DNA from: Pipra filicauda
Taxonomy: Eukaryota; Chordata; Aves; Passeriformes; Pipridae
Length of the DNA: 64,000 nucleotides
NCBI RefSeq assembly: GCF_003945595.2
Contig: NW_024103707.1
Coordinates: forward strand, 744,001-808,000
Reading direction: 5' to 3'
This document shows positions 45,601 to 57,046 of the stretch, in pieces. A model generated the notes under the pieces. That model saw nothing but the letters and a program-made list of their open reading frames with translations, did no database searches and was not told the DNA's origin. How positions within the stretch are numbered: the stretch's first letter is position 1; the number at the start of each line of letters is the position of its first letter. Made by a program: the position numbers and the translations under genes.

Positions 45601-48600
45601 GCATCAGGAAAGATGCATCCCTGAAGAAACTGTTTGTTCCTTTGTGAAAGTATAGGAAATCACAATTTCTCAAGCCCAGGAGACAAAAACTGAGACACTT
45701 GGGAGTGTTGGGGAAGGAATTGCCATCATTTGTAGATTGAGTTGTTTCCCTGAAGGAGAGTATCGTTATGAAGTACCTGAAAACTCCTGTAGAAGTAAGA
45801 TTCTTTTAGCAGAGTGCACCAGTCGAATTCAGAGTTTGTCATATCCACAATTTTGTGAAAGACAAAAAGGAAAACAGATTGTGGAAAAATGAAATTCCTG
45901 CTCTGTGGAAGGCTTAAAAATAAACTGTCCCGTAGCAGTTCAGAATACATTTTCATCATACATTTGAGAATTTAATGGGCTTTCATGTCAACAGAGAATT
46001 CTCATTTGAGAAAGGTGATGCTGGCATCTGAAGTAGAAAAAATTAGTCTCTGTAAAGATTAATGTTAAAGGACTTTGTTTTAGCCAGTGAAAAGTCTTTG
46101 GTTGCTGACAGATCTCTACAAAATTTATTTTTTAGTACCTTCACCAACAATTTGGGATCTGGAGTTTGCAAAGGAGATTGCAGCAATAACTGCACAGCCT
46201 CCCCGAAATGGTTTTGAGGAGATGATCCAGTGGACAAAAGAAGGAATACTGTGGGAGTTCCCAATTGACAACGAAGTTGGTATGTGCACTGTTAACTTTT
46301 ATTATCTGTCTCAATTTATCTTTTTTAAAAATTAGAGCATATTTGACCTTTGACTGTTTCAACATAGCATTTCAGCTATGAGTCATGCATTTGATAGTAA
46401 ACAAATATAACTCCCTGACTGTCCCAGATCAGAGATACTTCAGATGAACTCATTCTGGCACTCTTCAGGTGAAGTCCTGCAGGTGGTTTGGCTGATCTGA
46501 TGACTGGCTGCTGCCAAAAAGGGGAGAACTCTCTCCCTCCCTGATGCTTTCAACACCAACAGTCCATTCGAGTCTATTATGTAATACCTTTTACTATGCA
46601 ACTTCTTTAAATTAAGCTCCTGGCAGAAGTTGGGGAATCTTAAAACTACTGTTTGTGTTTTATAATGCTGATTGTGTTCTTTGGTGCGGGTCTTGGCCAA
46701 GTGTCTAGCTGGATCTCAAATTGTTGTCTGCCAGTTCCATATCTGCCCAGGCTGAGTGTTAAACAGTTGTTTGCCCCCTTTGTTCTGTCAGTTTCATAAG
46801 AATAAACAGTCACAATATTCGCTCACTCTGGGCATCTATGTTAATTAGGCATCTTTGTGCACTTTATTTTCTTCTATTACCATAAAAAAATAAAAAAGCT
46901 TCATGTGAAGTTAAGCCAGCAGAGAGAGAGAATGAATGCAAAGGAAGCAAGAGCAACTACTCAAAGTCTACAGTATAGGAAAGGGGACTTCATAACTTCA
47001 GGGAGAGCTTGGCTGTGGGTTTGGGGTTTTTTTAAAGACTTTAAAGACATCAAACAGAACTGCTTTGTAGTGATTCAGTCACTGAGAGCAAAACAGGTTA
47101 GTATCTGAAGCTAGTCTTTGAAAATCTGTGCTATACTGAGTTGCAAGTTGAATAATGTGGTTCATTGTTTCTTAGTGTTTATTCTTATCCTATTTGGCAG
47201 TTTCTTCACAGAATTTAATCACTGCTCCCAGAATTGATCTGTTCCATCATGTAGAAATCCAAGTATACTCCAGTCATGTTTTTGCAAGCTTAAAACCATT
47301 GTGGCCGATGGTTTTGCTGTTGCTGTAATGTGGCTGGAACCCTGCTGTCTGGGGCCGGCCGTTGACAAAGTGTCTTTGGTGGCCGGTGGTTTCTCTGTTG
47401 CAGCAATGTGGCTGGAGCTGCGCTGTCTGGGATGGGGTGGTGGACGGACAAAGAGTCTTTACATATACTTAAACAAGAATCTTTATTGATTTGTCCTCAA
47501 AGACTAGTCATGGGGAAAATTCCAGTGGAGCTTTCCAAAATCTATCACCTCTCAGGTTGAAATACCAAGTCAGTAAATTCCATCCTATCAAACTGCCAGA
47601 CACAGGCTATTAATCATGTCAGGGATGTCAAAGCACGGTTAAAAAGCTTGAGAACCTCACTCCAGTTATATCAACATACTGTAATTTCAGTGTCTCTGCA
47701 AAAGAAAGATGCCCCTTTCAATTGCTGTCAATTTTGCATTTTTGTAACAGCCATTTCCCTCAATGGGAGGACATTACTTCAGCTTGTATCAAGAAAGGTG
47801 TGATTTTTCTGTTATGCCACAGGCATGTGGATTTAAAAATGTAAGTGCAATTAAATTTTCTGCTGAGGAAGCATATATACTCAACTTTTAGCATTACGAT
47901 AGCCTTTAAAGTTTTAAACTAAATATAAAAAGGAAGATGACTGCTTATACCTCTTTTTCTTGGCTCCAGAGCATTTCTGGTGATCTCGTTAGAGTGCTTT
48001 ACCAAGGCACTGTGCTGTGCTTTGTGGCATCACGACAAGGTCATGATTTTTAAAATGATTTTGATGTGAACATCTGAAGATGTGGCTAGACATACTGGCT
48101 TGCTGCAGCGGCCAGCAGCAGTCTTCCCCCCCACACCCCCTAGTGCCCTGTTGTCTGCTCTTCCCTGCATGTCCTTTCCCTTGTCTGATGCAGTTGAAAT
48201 CACCGTTAGGCAGAAAATTACCTTTTTTTTTCCTCCTCTCTATCTCTCTGGCCTCTGATTAATTTTTACCAGATTAGCAAACCATTACTACAGCTTGCAT
48301 AACACCATTCTCATTCCTCCTTCTTTCTGCTTACCTCTCCTGTTTCTAGTAGCTTTAACTCTCCTCCATGATTGCCATGGCAAAAAGTTGGGAAAAACAT
48401 TGATTCGTGCCTCTTTTATTATTTCTGTTCATATTGATGACTCAAAACCTGAGGAGCTAAAAATTACAGTGCAGGTTACAGGTGCTACTTTGCCTTAACA
48501 CCTCATTATGAGGAGCAAATGCTTTTGGTGGGCCAGAGATTGTTACTGCACAAGTGATAGGAAGGTCTCTCTGTAGGCAAAAGTTCACCAAGTCCTGTTC

Positions 48601-51406
48601 TGTCTGTTTTGCTGAGATGCTGTTCCCAGAAGAGAAATATTGGATCAGCTTGCCAAGAGAAGTGGCAAAGTTACACAACCATTGTGTCACGGTTGCTTTA
48701 GTAATTCCGGATCTGTTCTAGGGACCTACTGAAGAGCATGATTTGTCTCATTCTAAAAATCCTAAAAGGATAGAATGCTTTGTGCTGAAAGGGACCTTTA
48801 GAGATCATCTAGTCCAAACCCCCTGCCAAGGACAGGGACATCTTTTCACTGGATCAAAATAGTCATCTTTGTAGGATGTCAGCAACACTCCTTGTAAGGG
48901 GTGGACATCTGTGTTTGAGATGACATCTTTAAGGCAAGGTTGGTCATGTCTTGGAAGGATTAATGTTGTAGGTAGAGAAATTCCTCAGACTTTCTGTTTT
49001 GTAATATGTTGGGGATTGGAAATAGGATATTGAGAGTAGATGACTTTTTGCTTTGAGGTTGAAAAAGAAAATCCTCTACTTTAGATTTCCTACTATGCGT
49101 GTTATTTCAAATTAAGTTTCTAAGGATAGCGCAAGAGAGGGTGAGGGACAGGTTTGCAGCAGGAGTCAGGGTTTGCTGGGGGAGGGTGGGGCGAGGGGAG
49201 TCATGCAAGCATATCTCATCTGATCAGTTCCCACCAGAAGTTTCAGTCTCTGATGCTTTGGGTAGTTGTGGTCTCATTTTCTGTCACGCACTTTTGTTTA
49301 CTTTTTTGAGGACTGAAATATGTGGTCTAACTGAAATATTTGGATTTAACACTTCCTCCCCAAACCGTGTATCATGTCTTCAACAAAAAGGAGATCAGAA
49401 TACATGATGTTATATTTCCTTCTGACCTGCATTTTTGTTAGACTATAAATAGTTTAATTTCTTTTGGTTTAGAGAGGAAAATGGTGAAATTATTTATTAG
49501 ACACAATCTCTCCTGACACCCTCTATCTATCCCCAAAAGAAGAGCATCCAGGAGGCCAGATTTTACTGTCAGCATTACTCAGATTTTTTCAGTAGTGAGT
49601 TTGTTGGTTTAGTTTTCTTGGATTTCTGAGACCAGCAAAAGTATGGAAGTCTGGAAAGGTTGTTAGTTTGAGAAAGCAACCAGTAGCATCTAGATGCAGT
49701 GAGATTCCACCTTCCCTTGGTGAGAGAAAGTCAGCACAGGTGGCATGGTAACAGGATCATCACTGTGCTTCTGTAAGAGGACATAGGTTTCCAAGCACAG
49801 CAGAAATACACCTTCTGAAGCTGACATTGCCTGGTTTTTTTATTTTAACTTTCAACATAAAGGAAAAAGGAGAGAACTTCTGAAGAAGGAAATGTGCTTT
49901 CTTTTTCCAAGAACAAGGGAGATAAATGTGATATGTAACTGGTATGGATACACTCACACATTTCTAGGAAAAATCTGTGGGAAAAATGGAGGTATTTCCC
50001 AGCTCCTTCAGATATTGCAGTATCTAAAGTTTAAAGCAGGAAAGAATACGAACTTAACAAGTTGAGAGACTTCTCCAACCCAGAGATGTGCATTGTCTCT
50101 TTTAAAACTGTAGAAGCTCTAACAGAGGAGGAAGCCTAGAGCTAACATGGCTTAATTACCTCCATTTTAATACTCATGATTTAATTTTGTCAAATAGTAT
50201 AGAAAACCATGAAACTAGCTAATTTAGGAAAACATGTACACTTATGTCTCTGGTGTAGACTTCACATTTTTGTCATCTGAAAGTGGTACAATGTTTTTCT
50301 CTAATACCAGATTTTTATTTAAAGGTGCAAGCAAATGGGGATCAAATAAAAATTTTCATGTATATCTAACTGAAGAAAAATCTTTCTTTGCAAATACCAG
50401 TTTACCTCATTATTTTTTTTCTTGAAATTGGGAACGGCAAAAGCGGCCTTTTTTCTGCATGTAGGAATTTGTGTTCTGAGTCTTTGTCTGTAGCATCATG
50501 GTATGAACAATGGCAAAAGAAATTCACAGGACAGAGAACAAAAATTTGGTGTAGGATCTGAGCTGTGCTTGATTAGAGATCTCCAATAATCCCCTATCCC
50601 CTGTTCTGTGGGTGCTTCTGAATATATCATCTTCGGTGATGGTCGTGACTTAAAAGTAGCAGCTGGTGAGCGACACAACATTTTTACATCAGCATAAACT
50701 CACAGATTCAGAAGATGTCAGAAAAAACAATTTCTCTGCCCATTTGATAGCAATAGGATGTTAAAACTGTGACTCGGAACAGACATGCAAGTAAGTGTGT
50801 GTTAGCTGTTCAGTATGAGGTTGCCTCATTTGCTCAAGGCTAGCTTGTATTCTTTAATCCTCTGCAGAATTTAGGCAATCAGTGTTTTCTTTAAGAATTT
50901 ATTAAGAAAGTGCCCCCAACCACCTACCACTGGTGAATCAAAATTTTCAGGTGTTGAACAAACCGGATTTTGGCAAGAAGATTGATTATGGCTATAATTA
51001 TTCCTACTCCTATTCTGACGTCAGCTTTTAGTGAGATTACCAGCCAGAAAGTTGATTTAAATATTACATATTCTATAAATGTGAGCAGAACCATTAATTT
51101 TACTAATTTAAGATTATTTGCAAACTATATATTTTTTTACTTTGTTCTGTTATGTTATGAAAATAACTTTGTCTTTTTTTGTGTTTTCTACTAGGGATGG
51201 ATGATGATGCTGAATTTCATGAACATATCTTTCTGGACAAACACCTCGAAGGCTTTCCCAAGGAAGGACCTATTCGCCACTTCATGGAACTAGTCATCTG
51301 TGGGCTCTCAAAAAACCCATACCTCAGCGTTAAGCAGAAGATTGAACATATTGAGTGGTTTGAGAAGTATTTTGAGGAAAAGAAGGAATTTCTTCAAGAG
51401 ATTTGA
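30536..51406 (+). CDS. MRPS31: MRPS31 (mS31), mitochondrial small ribosomal subunit protein (7 exons)
   Basis: Metazoan-specific protein of the 28S mitoribosomal subunit (mS31), needed for mitochondrial translation. Exons 30536-30633, 32868-33152, 33844-34002, 38448-38594, 41562-41635, 46136-46279 and 51195-51406 join in phase to 372 codons and TGA; human MRPS31 is about 395. The N-terminus is rich in Arg, Ala and Gly with no acidic residues ([18 protein letters not shown]) and is followed by KPFSTSSVL, typical of a matrix-targeting leader. The middle is Lys/Glu-rich and poorly conserved, apart from [17 protein letters not shown] and KRLNIF. The C-terminus (about residues 262-372) is highly conserved: [82 protein letters not shown]. 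Divergent from SLC25A15. Confidence 0.96.
30674..30686 (+). repeat. Short (GT)n microsatellite
   Basis: GTGTGTGTGTGTG about 40 bases into MRPS31 intron 1. Confidence 0.8.
31308..31667 (+). mobile_element. CR1 LINE 3' end, plus orientation
   Basis: Sense CR1: 'GGGGCTGTTCAGCCTGGAGA', 'AGGAAGGAATTCTTTACTG', 'GAGCTGTGGATGCCCCA', 'CTAGATGATCTTTGAGG', ending CATTCTATGATTCTGT. Heavily 5'-truncated, in MRPS31 intron 1. Confidence 0.93.
32868..33152 (+). CDS. MRPS31: MRPS31 exon 2
   Basis: Encodes [19 protein letters not shown] to [17 protein letters not shown] and ends [21 protein letters not shown] corresponds to human LLGIIKGMKVE. The leader probably ends near FSTSS. Donor GTAAAG. Confidence 0.93.
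33844..34002 (+). CDS. MRPS31: MRPS31 exon 3
   Basis: Encodes (R)[19 protein letters not shown], then [20 protein letters not shown] and [13 protein letters not shown]. It aligns with human LSPELVAAASAVADSLP and ELLSQLQQHEE. The donor GTCTGT at 34003 is atypical after the GT. Confidence 0.92.
36882..36921 (+). repeat. Two-copy 20-bp tandem duplication
   Basis: CAGGGGTACTTTTGATGATG followed directly by CAGGGGTACTTTTAATGATA; exact 20-base period with two differences. Confidence 0.9.
38448..38594 (+). CDS. MRPS31: MRPS31 exon 4
   Basis: Encodes [37 protein letters not shown] and [19 protein letters not shown] matches human NIISDMKV. The rest is weakly conserved in this family. Confidence 0.92.
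41562..41635 (+). CDS. MRPS31: MRPS31 exon 5
   Basis: Encodes [20 protein letters not shown] then ALKT. GKRLNIF is the conserved anchor (human TGKRLNIFDMM). Phases agree on both sides; the downstream half is unlike human. Confidence 0.9.
42157..43230 (-). mobile_element. CR1 LINE, about 1.1 kb, 3' end with RT C-terminus
   Basis: Begins with an inverted CR1 tail (AGAATCGTAGAGTAGTTTGG, then TTGGAAGGGACCTTTAAAGG) and continues through the 3' UTR into coding sequence. The minus-strand reading at 42764-43081 gives [20 protein letters not shown] and [18 protein letters not shown], the CR1 reverse-transcriptase C-terminal region. The flanking frame at 43002-43232 has [19 protein letters not shown]. 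Frameshifts and stops break the ORF, and YMDD-like FADD appears as FARD, so it is dead. MRPS31 intron 5. Confidence 0.94.
43837..43849 (+). repeat. SINE target-site duplication, left copy
   Basis: CCATTTTACATAA, identical to the copy at 44167-44179. The outermost bases are ambiguous because the element itself ends in C residues. Confidence 0.85.
43850..44166 (-). mobile_element. Full-length tRNA-derived SINE
   Basis: On the minus strand: a tRNA-like head (about 44166-44088) with a perfect A box TGGTCTAGTGG (44155-44145) and B box GGTTCGATTCC (44112-44102), then about 235 bases of non-tRNA body. The element ends in CTTCGCTCGCGAAG plus ACTGGCCA, without a poly(A) tail. It is bounded by exact 13-base direct repeats CCATTTTACATAA at 43837-43849 and 44167-44179, so it is a complete retroposed unit. 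The head most resembles tRNA-Glu(CTC), but acceptor and anticodon stems no longer pair. It is antisense in MRPS31 intron 5. The 3' hairpin without poly(A) suggests mobilisation by a LINE that recognises a specific 3' end, possibly RTE-like; this is inferred. It is not a CR1 tail. Confidence 0.85.
44167..44179 (+). repeat. SINE target-site duplication, right copy
   Basis: CCATTTTACATAA, followed by a long A-run with a few C (to about 44207). The A-run lies outside the duplication on the SINE's 5' side, so it is target DNA rather than the SINE tail. Confidence 0.85.
46136..46279 (+). CDS. MRPS31: MRPS31 exon 6: conserved C-terminal domain
   Basis: Encodes [39 protein letters not shown] and EFPIDNEV with a split Gly codon. 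Close match to human PSLWDVEFAKQLA and [21 protein letters not shown]. Confidence 0.96.
47301..47460 (+). repeat. Two-copy tandem duplication, period about 78 bp
   Basis: GTGGCCGATGGTTTTGCTGT...ACAAAGTGTCTTT is followed immediately by GTGGCCGGTGGTTTCTCTGT...ACAAAGAGTCTTT. Shared internal blocks are AATGTGGCTGGA and GCTGTCTGGG. Copies differ at roughly one base in five. MRPS31 intron 6. Confidence 0.85.
48765..48880 (-). mobile_element. Short CR1 3' fragment
   Basis: Antisense CR1 3' end: GATAGAATGCTTTG, 'GGGACCTTTAGAGATCATC', 'TAGTCCAAACCCCCTGCC', 'GGACATCTTTTCACTGGATC'. Very short and diverged, in MRPS31 intron 6. Confidence 0.85.
51195..51406 (+). CDS. MRPS31: MRPS31 terminal exon
   Basis: Encodes [59 protein letters not shown] and [10 protein letters not shown], stop TGA at 51404-51406. 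This is the most conserved part of mS31 and identifies the gene. The C-terminal tail after the last Lys-rich segment is several residues shorter than human. Confidence 0.97.
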
Positions 51407-51525
51407 GACTTGGGAAAGTGCTTACCCTTGAAATGAAGAATCATTGTGTCGCGAATGACGATTTGTTGTAATGGAAATACCGTCAGTGCATAGTAATCGT
51501 GTGACCTGAAAGTTGTATTTTAAAT

Positions 51526-51531
51526 AATAAA
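51526..51531 (+). promoter_or_regulatory. MRPS31 polyadenylation signal
   Basis: AATAAA 120 bases after the stop codon, first canonical hexamer downstream. Confidence 0.75.
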
Positions 51532-51941
51532 CTGAAAGGTCATACTTTCTTAATTGCGTGTCCATGTATATGTAGATACTACTGACAACAAAAGAAGGAA
51601 CTGAAAAGTAAGGCTTTTGTAGAATGTGCATTTAAAATTTAGTTTATTAAAATTGTTGTCTTTGAAACTTCTGATACAGCTCTAATTTTGAAAAACTGTT
51701 ACTGAGATAGTAAGGGTTCATTTTGCTAATTCATTAACCACACTGATATTTGGATAGTATTAATCCTTTCTTTCCTCCTTTCACTAATTATCTTTACTGG
51801 TTCATTTTAAAGTTTTTGGTAAAGACCAAGTCATTTGAATTATATGCTTGTTGATTCATCTGCTCAATGAAAGGCTGTTGTATTCATGAGATGTGTGAAC
51901 AGCATAACACTGGTAAGTTATAGAAAATAATAAGGGAGTGG

Positions 51942-52224
51942 TTGATATTGGGACTGGTGCCAATGGCTTTAAACTGTAAAAGGGCAAGTTTAGATTAGAT
52001 GTTAGGAAGAAATTCTTTACTGTGAGGGTGGTGAGGCACTGTCACAGTTTGCCCAGAGAAGAGATGTCCCATCCCTGGAAGTGCTCAAGGCCAGACTGGA
52101 TGGGGCTTTGAGCAACCTGGTCTAGTGGAAGGTGTCTCTGTCCATGGCAGAAGGGTTTGAACTAGGTGATCTCAAAGGTAGGTCCCTTTCAACCCAAAAC
52201 ATTCTATGATTCTGTGATTCTATG
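51942..52224 (+). mobile_element. CR1 LINE 3' end, plus orientation
   Basis: Sense CR1: 'GATTAGATGTTAGGAAGAAA', 'TTCTTTACTGTGAGGGTGG', 'CTAGTGGAAGGTGTC', ending CATTCTATGATTCTGTGATT. Inserted about 400 bases past the MRPS31 poly(A) signal. Confidence 0.94.
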
Positions 52225-55200
52225 AAATCTCTCTTGCCATCTATACATCCACTCCGAAGCTTTTGACTAACTTCCCATTGGTATTTGTTGTTTAAAAATG
52301 GGTCTGGATGTCAAGTGATACATAAAATTCTGTTTCACCAATTATTGCAGTGTTTGGAGCTGAGACTTATCTCCTGCATCTGCAGGGCTAGGAAGAGAAC
52401 TTGGCATTCCTGACAAGGAGGGTTGTTGCCTACAGTTTGCTGTCTCATGATGCCACTGCTGGTTTCTGTCTAGTTCTCTGATGCTGGTGAAGCAACTTCA
52501 TATTTTCTAGATAATACTTTCTTCTAATTAAATGTGTATGGTCCTTTGCATCTATTAAGCCATTGCAACATATTTTACTTCAGTTCTGTCCATCCAGAGC
52601 TACTCACTCATAATCCGGGATTCTGAATGACCATCTTGCTGCTTAACTTTCCAGAACATTTCCAGTCTTGCATATTGTGTTCTTCCTTGTTCTCTCCAAC
52701 CATGTTAGCAACTATTGGCCCTATAAAATGCACTTCTGTCTGTTTCTCACATTTCCTCTTAACTCAAGCAGGAAGGAAGATGTATATAGAATTCATTATA
52801 GAAGGAAGGTAAATCACTAGCTTCATATGCAAATTGTGTTAAAAATAAGAATTACAAGAAAGTGAATGAAAAATAGGGAGTCGGCCTTTTTCTATGAGTT
52901 GGAATACTGTTGCTGTGATCCACTCATCTCCAAGACATTAGTTTGCATGTCTGGCAAAGGAAAGACTCAGAGTGTGGAAAGGAGAAGCAACTTTTTTGAC
53001 TTTCTGGCTGTAAGAACAGAAAGGTTCAAGTTCTGCAGAAATTTTTAGAGGTTTTCTGGATGTGGAATGGAGAGAGTAAGAATTACATCAAAATATCTGT
53101 ATTTGGTACTGTGATAGTTTGGTTCAAATAGATTTTGGTTCAATGCCCAGATATGTTTTACTTAAAAAATATCATTCTTCCCAAATTTCTACCAAACTAT
53201 AGCACACAGCCTGTGTTCTGCTGTATTCAAGCTTTTGCTAAAATAAGGTACAGTAACTTTGAAGTCAGTGCAGGATTCTAGAAATAGCCTCTATGTATTT
53301 GCATCTAGTCTGTGTTTTGATAGGAAAGACAAGATACTCAGAAGCTTGGCTCTTGCTGGAAGAGGTTCAGGAGCATAAGCTGTATATGAAAGTACTGAGT
53401 TTCCCAGCGCTGGGAGCGAGGTGAATGTTATTGTTTAAACAGATCCATTAGGAGGTCAGTCCTCTGGCAAGCTCTTAACAAGAGCTCTTGATGCTTACGA
53501 TCTTTGGAAAGCTGTAGTAATTCCTACTTAGGTGCTTAAATATAGATTTGAGAGTTAATACTAGGCAACAGGATTTGAATAATCAGACCTAGCTGCCCAT
53601 ATGTATGAATGCTTACTGGGAACGCTCACGGCACATTAAGAGAGCCCTAGTGGCAGAGCTTTTATGTGTGTGGATTTTTTGGGGTGTACACTGCCTGGTG
53701 GTAGGCTTTACTACCTTTTAAAGCATTGCTTACAGATTAGTCACTTAAAGCATAAAAATCCCCCCTTTTCTTTTGAAGCACAAAGGATAAAAGCTGTCTG
53801 CTGTTGTTCAGAGTGGAGCCAGTGCTGCAGCTGTTGATTCCCCTCTGGGAATCATTTGGGCTTTTCTTCAGATGGTTGGTTTTCCATGTCTTGTAACTGG
53901 TTAGGTGGTATTACATGGTAACTCAATGGACTCAGCATTAGGATCTCTCCGAGGCAAAATAGTATTTGTTGTGTTCTGCACTCTTACATTTCCATCTTTA
54001 TGCATGAAGCTGAGGTCTTGCAATGCACTGCTAGTGCTGTACCTCCCAGACACCCACACTGGAAAGTCATCTGGCTTTGCGGGGAGCTAGGGTTGATGCT
54101 GCCCTGGGAGAGCAAGAAGATGGAACAGACTGACCCAGAGCCATAATTGCAGGGAATGTTGTCCATGTGCGACTTTCAGGTGACAGTTTTTCCTCTGAGG
54201 TGACTACAGTGGGTAAGTAGCAAAAGGAGAATTTCATGTTGAGTGGAGGTGGCTAAACTACTGCAAAGTTGCATGCAAAGGCTTAGAGACTTGCTGTTGG
54301 AGACAGTGGTAGCTGTTGTTAGTGCTGTGAATGATGGTCACGGCTTCCCAGCTTGGCTGCTATACTATGAAGAAGTACAAGTTCCATTTCCCTCACTTTC
54401 TATTACATCTGGGTAATCTCTATTTTCCACCTGTCTAGTGCTACCACAGCGGTTCCAGAGGGTCTCTGGTCATCTTGGAGGAGACAGAGCATTTGCTCCC
54501 CAGTGAGGTATTAAGAAACTGGAGGACTGATTGTATGGTTGGAGTGAGAGATTATCCGTGCTGAGATTTCAGGGTGTTAACCCCTAGAAAGCAATTATGC
54601 TGCAGCATTGCTGTGGCTTGTGCCTAGCTGGAGGCTTGTAGAAACACTTATCTGAGCACTGGAAGAAAGATGGCAGTGGCTTAATTTAACTCTTTGGACC
54701 TGGCGGAAGGGCTAAAATGCAGGCAGTTTTTGCTTAAACCATGTATTTCTAGATGACGAGGAGCCTGAAGTTTGGGACAAAGGCAAGATTTTCCTCTGTA
54801 TCCACTCCATTCATTTTAGCCCCTCTGCCAGGTTTTCACCACAGACACAGTTATAGGTGCTTTGGGAAGTCAGGCCGCCACTGCAGTGGTGTCCAGCACG
54901 ACATGGTGAGGGTGTAAATCCAACCCTGCCCAGTGGCTGTGGCATTTTCATCTCATGATCTCCACAAGATGTCAGTGTAGATTTATTGGATTAGATATAA
55001 AAATCCTTGTGCTGTTCCCTCCAGCAGATTAAAGCAAAAACTGTTTTAGAGCTGCACAATAGGTTTGATTGTGCTCTGGAATGTGTTGCCCATGGAGGAG
55101 CGAGGTGGCGAGGGTTGGCATCCAGGGAGGAGAGCGAGTGACACCCTGAAATGGGAGCACAGCTCCTGGCTAAAACATGCAATGCTTTGCTCATATCAGG

Positions 55201-55940
55201 GTGCCCTTATTCCCTTGGGGACAAGCTGCATATGCACTTGTGTGATAAAGGTCTCTACAATTTGCTCAAAGAAAAGCTGGTAAGCCTGAATTAAAACTAG
55301 AAGGGCCAGCCTGGGTGGCAGGAAGGATGTGAAGGTGGTTGGATCAAGTCATGTATTGGGGAAGCTGGCATGTGGTACCCAAAGGTTGCTTGTTTTTTTT
55401 ACATAGAAAAATAGTCTTGCAATGTCCAATGAGCTGTGATCCTGCAAAGAAACTGGGACATAATATCTAGCCCAAGGGAGTTCCCCTTCATCTTTTAGCT
55501 CTTTTGCATAGCAGTCCCTGCCTATCAGAGAGACTTTTTAATGCCTGTAGAGGTGAACTGAGATGGATGTCAACAAAAGAGGAGTTTTTTCATGGCAGAA
55601 AATCCCCTGATGTGCTGGCAGTGGGCCGTTTTGGTGGAGATGATGACCAAAGCCTGGCTATGGCCACATGTGGGAGGGAGCTTCTCCAGCCCGGCTGAGC
55701 TTCTGCCGCTCCATACCCCTGCACTGCCCAGCCTTTCCTGGGACTACCCTACCCTGGGCACTGTTGGGACAGCTAAGGTTCCCCCAGGCTGCCAACTCCC
55801 AGCTGCTGCGACCACGGCAAGGAAAAGAGGCAGCATGGCCAGCAGCCAGAGGGATGTTTCAGAGCCAGCTTTCCTCTTTTTTCCCCTGCAGCCCCTGGTA
55901 TTTATTCCCATTTTCCCAATAAAAGCCAAATGCAATGCAG
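52225..55940. other. Intergenic DNA downstream of MRPS31
   Basis: No coding similarity in the short ORFs, no clear repeat family, no CpG island. Ordinary moderately AT-rich sequence. Confidence 0.55.
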
Positions 55941-56155
55941 ACCCCGGCGCCTCTCCTTGCAGCTGGGGCTGCGGCCCGACGGCGCTGGCGTGGCGTGGGT
56001 GGCCCCGTTCCCATCGCTGTGCTCGGGAGCCGCGGGACCGATGATTCATTTGTGGTCCCGGGCGCTGCACCCTACCACCCGCGAGGGAGGAGGGAGGGAG
56101 GGAGCGAAAGGTGACGGTATTTGTCAGCGCTGGCAGAAATAGCCACGTTTCAGAT
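55941..56155. promoter_or_regulatory. Isolated CpG-rich island
   Basis: About 22 CpG in roughly 215 bases, against a CpG-poor surround of several kilobases on each side. Includes GCGGCCCGACGGCGCTGG and a (GGGA)n tract near 56086-56105. The overlapping ORFs on both strands (55592-56044 plus, 55744-56292 minus) look like composition effects. Could be an unannotated promoter, a lncRNA start or a CpG-rich enhancer. Confidence 0.5.
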
Positions 56156-57016
56156 TTCACTGGGGAGGTGGGGAGGCAGAGAGGGAGATCAAGACCAGTG
56201 TGATGCTCAGCCCCGTTCTCAGACTGCCTCGTAGCCAGGTGTGTGGGGGGAAAGCAGTGCCCTATTTTCCTTATGGGCAAGCATTTGCCCACCTAAATTT
56301 GAGGGTATCCGAACCACTCCTAGCATCTGCATTGCGCAGATCAGGTAGAGAGTGGGATACAAACTCCCTCTCCCCTTGCTGTGTCGTGTGAGCTCACCCT
56401 GCAGACAGCTGAGATGACTTTCTGGGGTAAAGGGAAATTCCCTAAGAAGGCACTCATGTTTTCCTGCTCTCTATGCCACAGCAGCTGCTGGACTCCACTT
56501 GACTGGTGACCATATTGGAGAATGATTCTTATTTTCTTGCTAGTGAAGGGATTTTGCCTGTTCAAGGGCTGGACTCTGCCCGCAGCTTGCCCCTGGAATG
56601 GGCCAGAGGCTGGGATGTGCTCCTGGGCTGCCCAGGGTGCTCTGCAAAGCTGGGCAGTTTTCGAAGATCGGATAATCTTATCTTTGAAGACAATTTTTAA
56701 ATAGAGTGGATCCTGTTGCTCAGCACACCACGACCACACTGGATAAGGGAAAAGGTGTGAACAAAGCAGCCACCGAGATTTAAGGGCAAAGCTGTGATCT
56801 TGTTCCTTATGTTAGTGATTACCTCCTAAAATCAATGGGATTGCTCAAGCAAGTTGCCATTTTGAATCCAAGATTTTACTGTGAACTAAACCTAAGCTTA
56901 CCTGGTGAGGAGATGTTTGCTTAGTGGTTTCCAAGGGGAAAACCCGAACCGAAGGCACATACCGACAGCTGCTCCTGAAAACCTCCCGGTTTCTTAGACC
57001 AGGGTTTATTATATTC

Positions 57017-57046
57017 TGTATATTTATATATATATGTATATATGTA
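57017..57046. repeat. TA-rich simple repeat
   Basis: Interrupted (TA)n with TATATATATG units; likely microsatellite. Confidence 0.8.

Noticed and set aside
55592..56292. 150- and 182-residue ORFs on opposite strands
   Set aside because: Coincide with the GC-rich patch; no recognisable domain, no splice-consistent partner exons.
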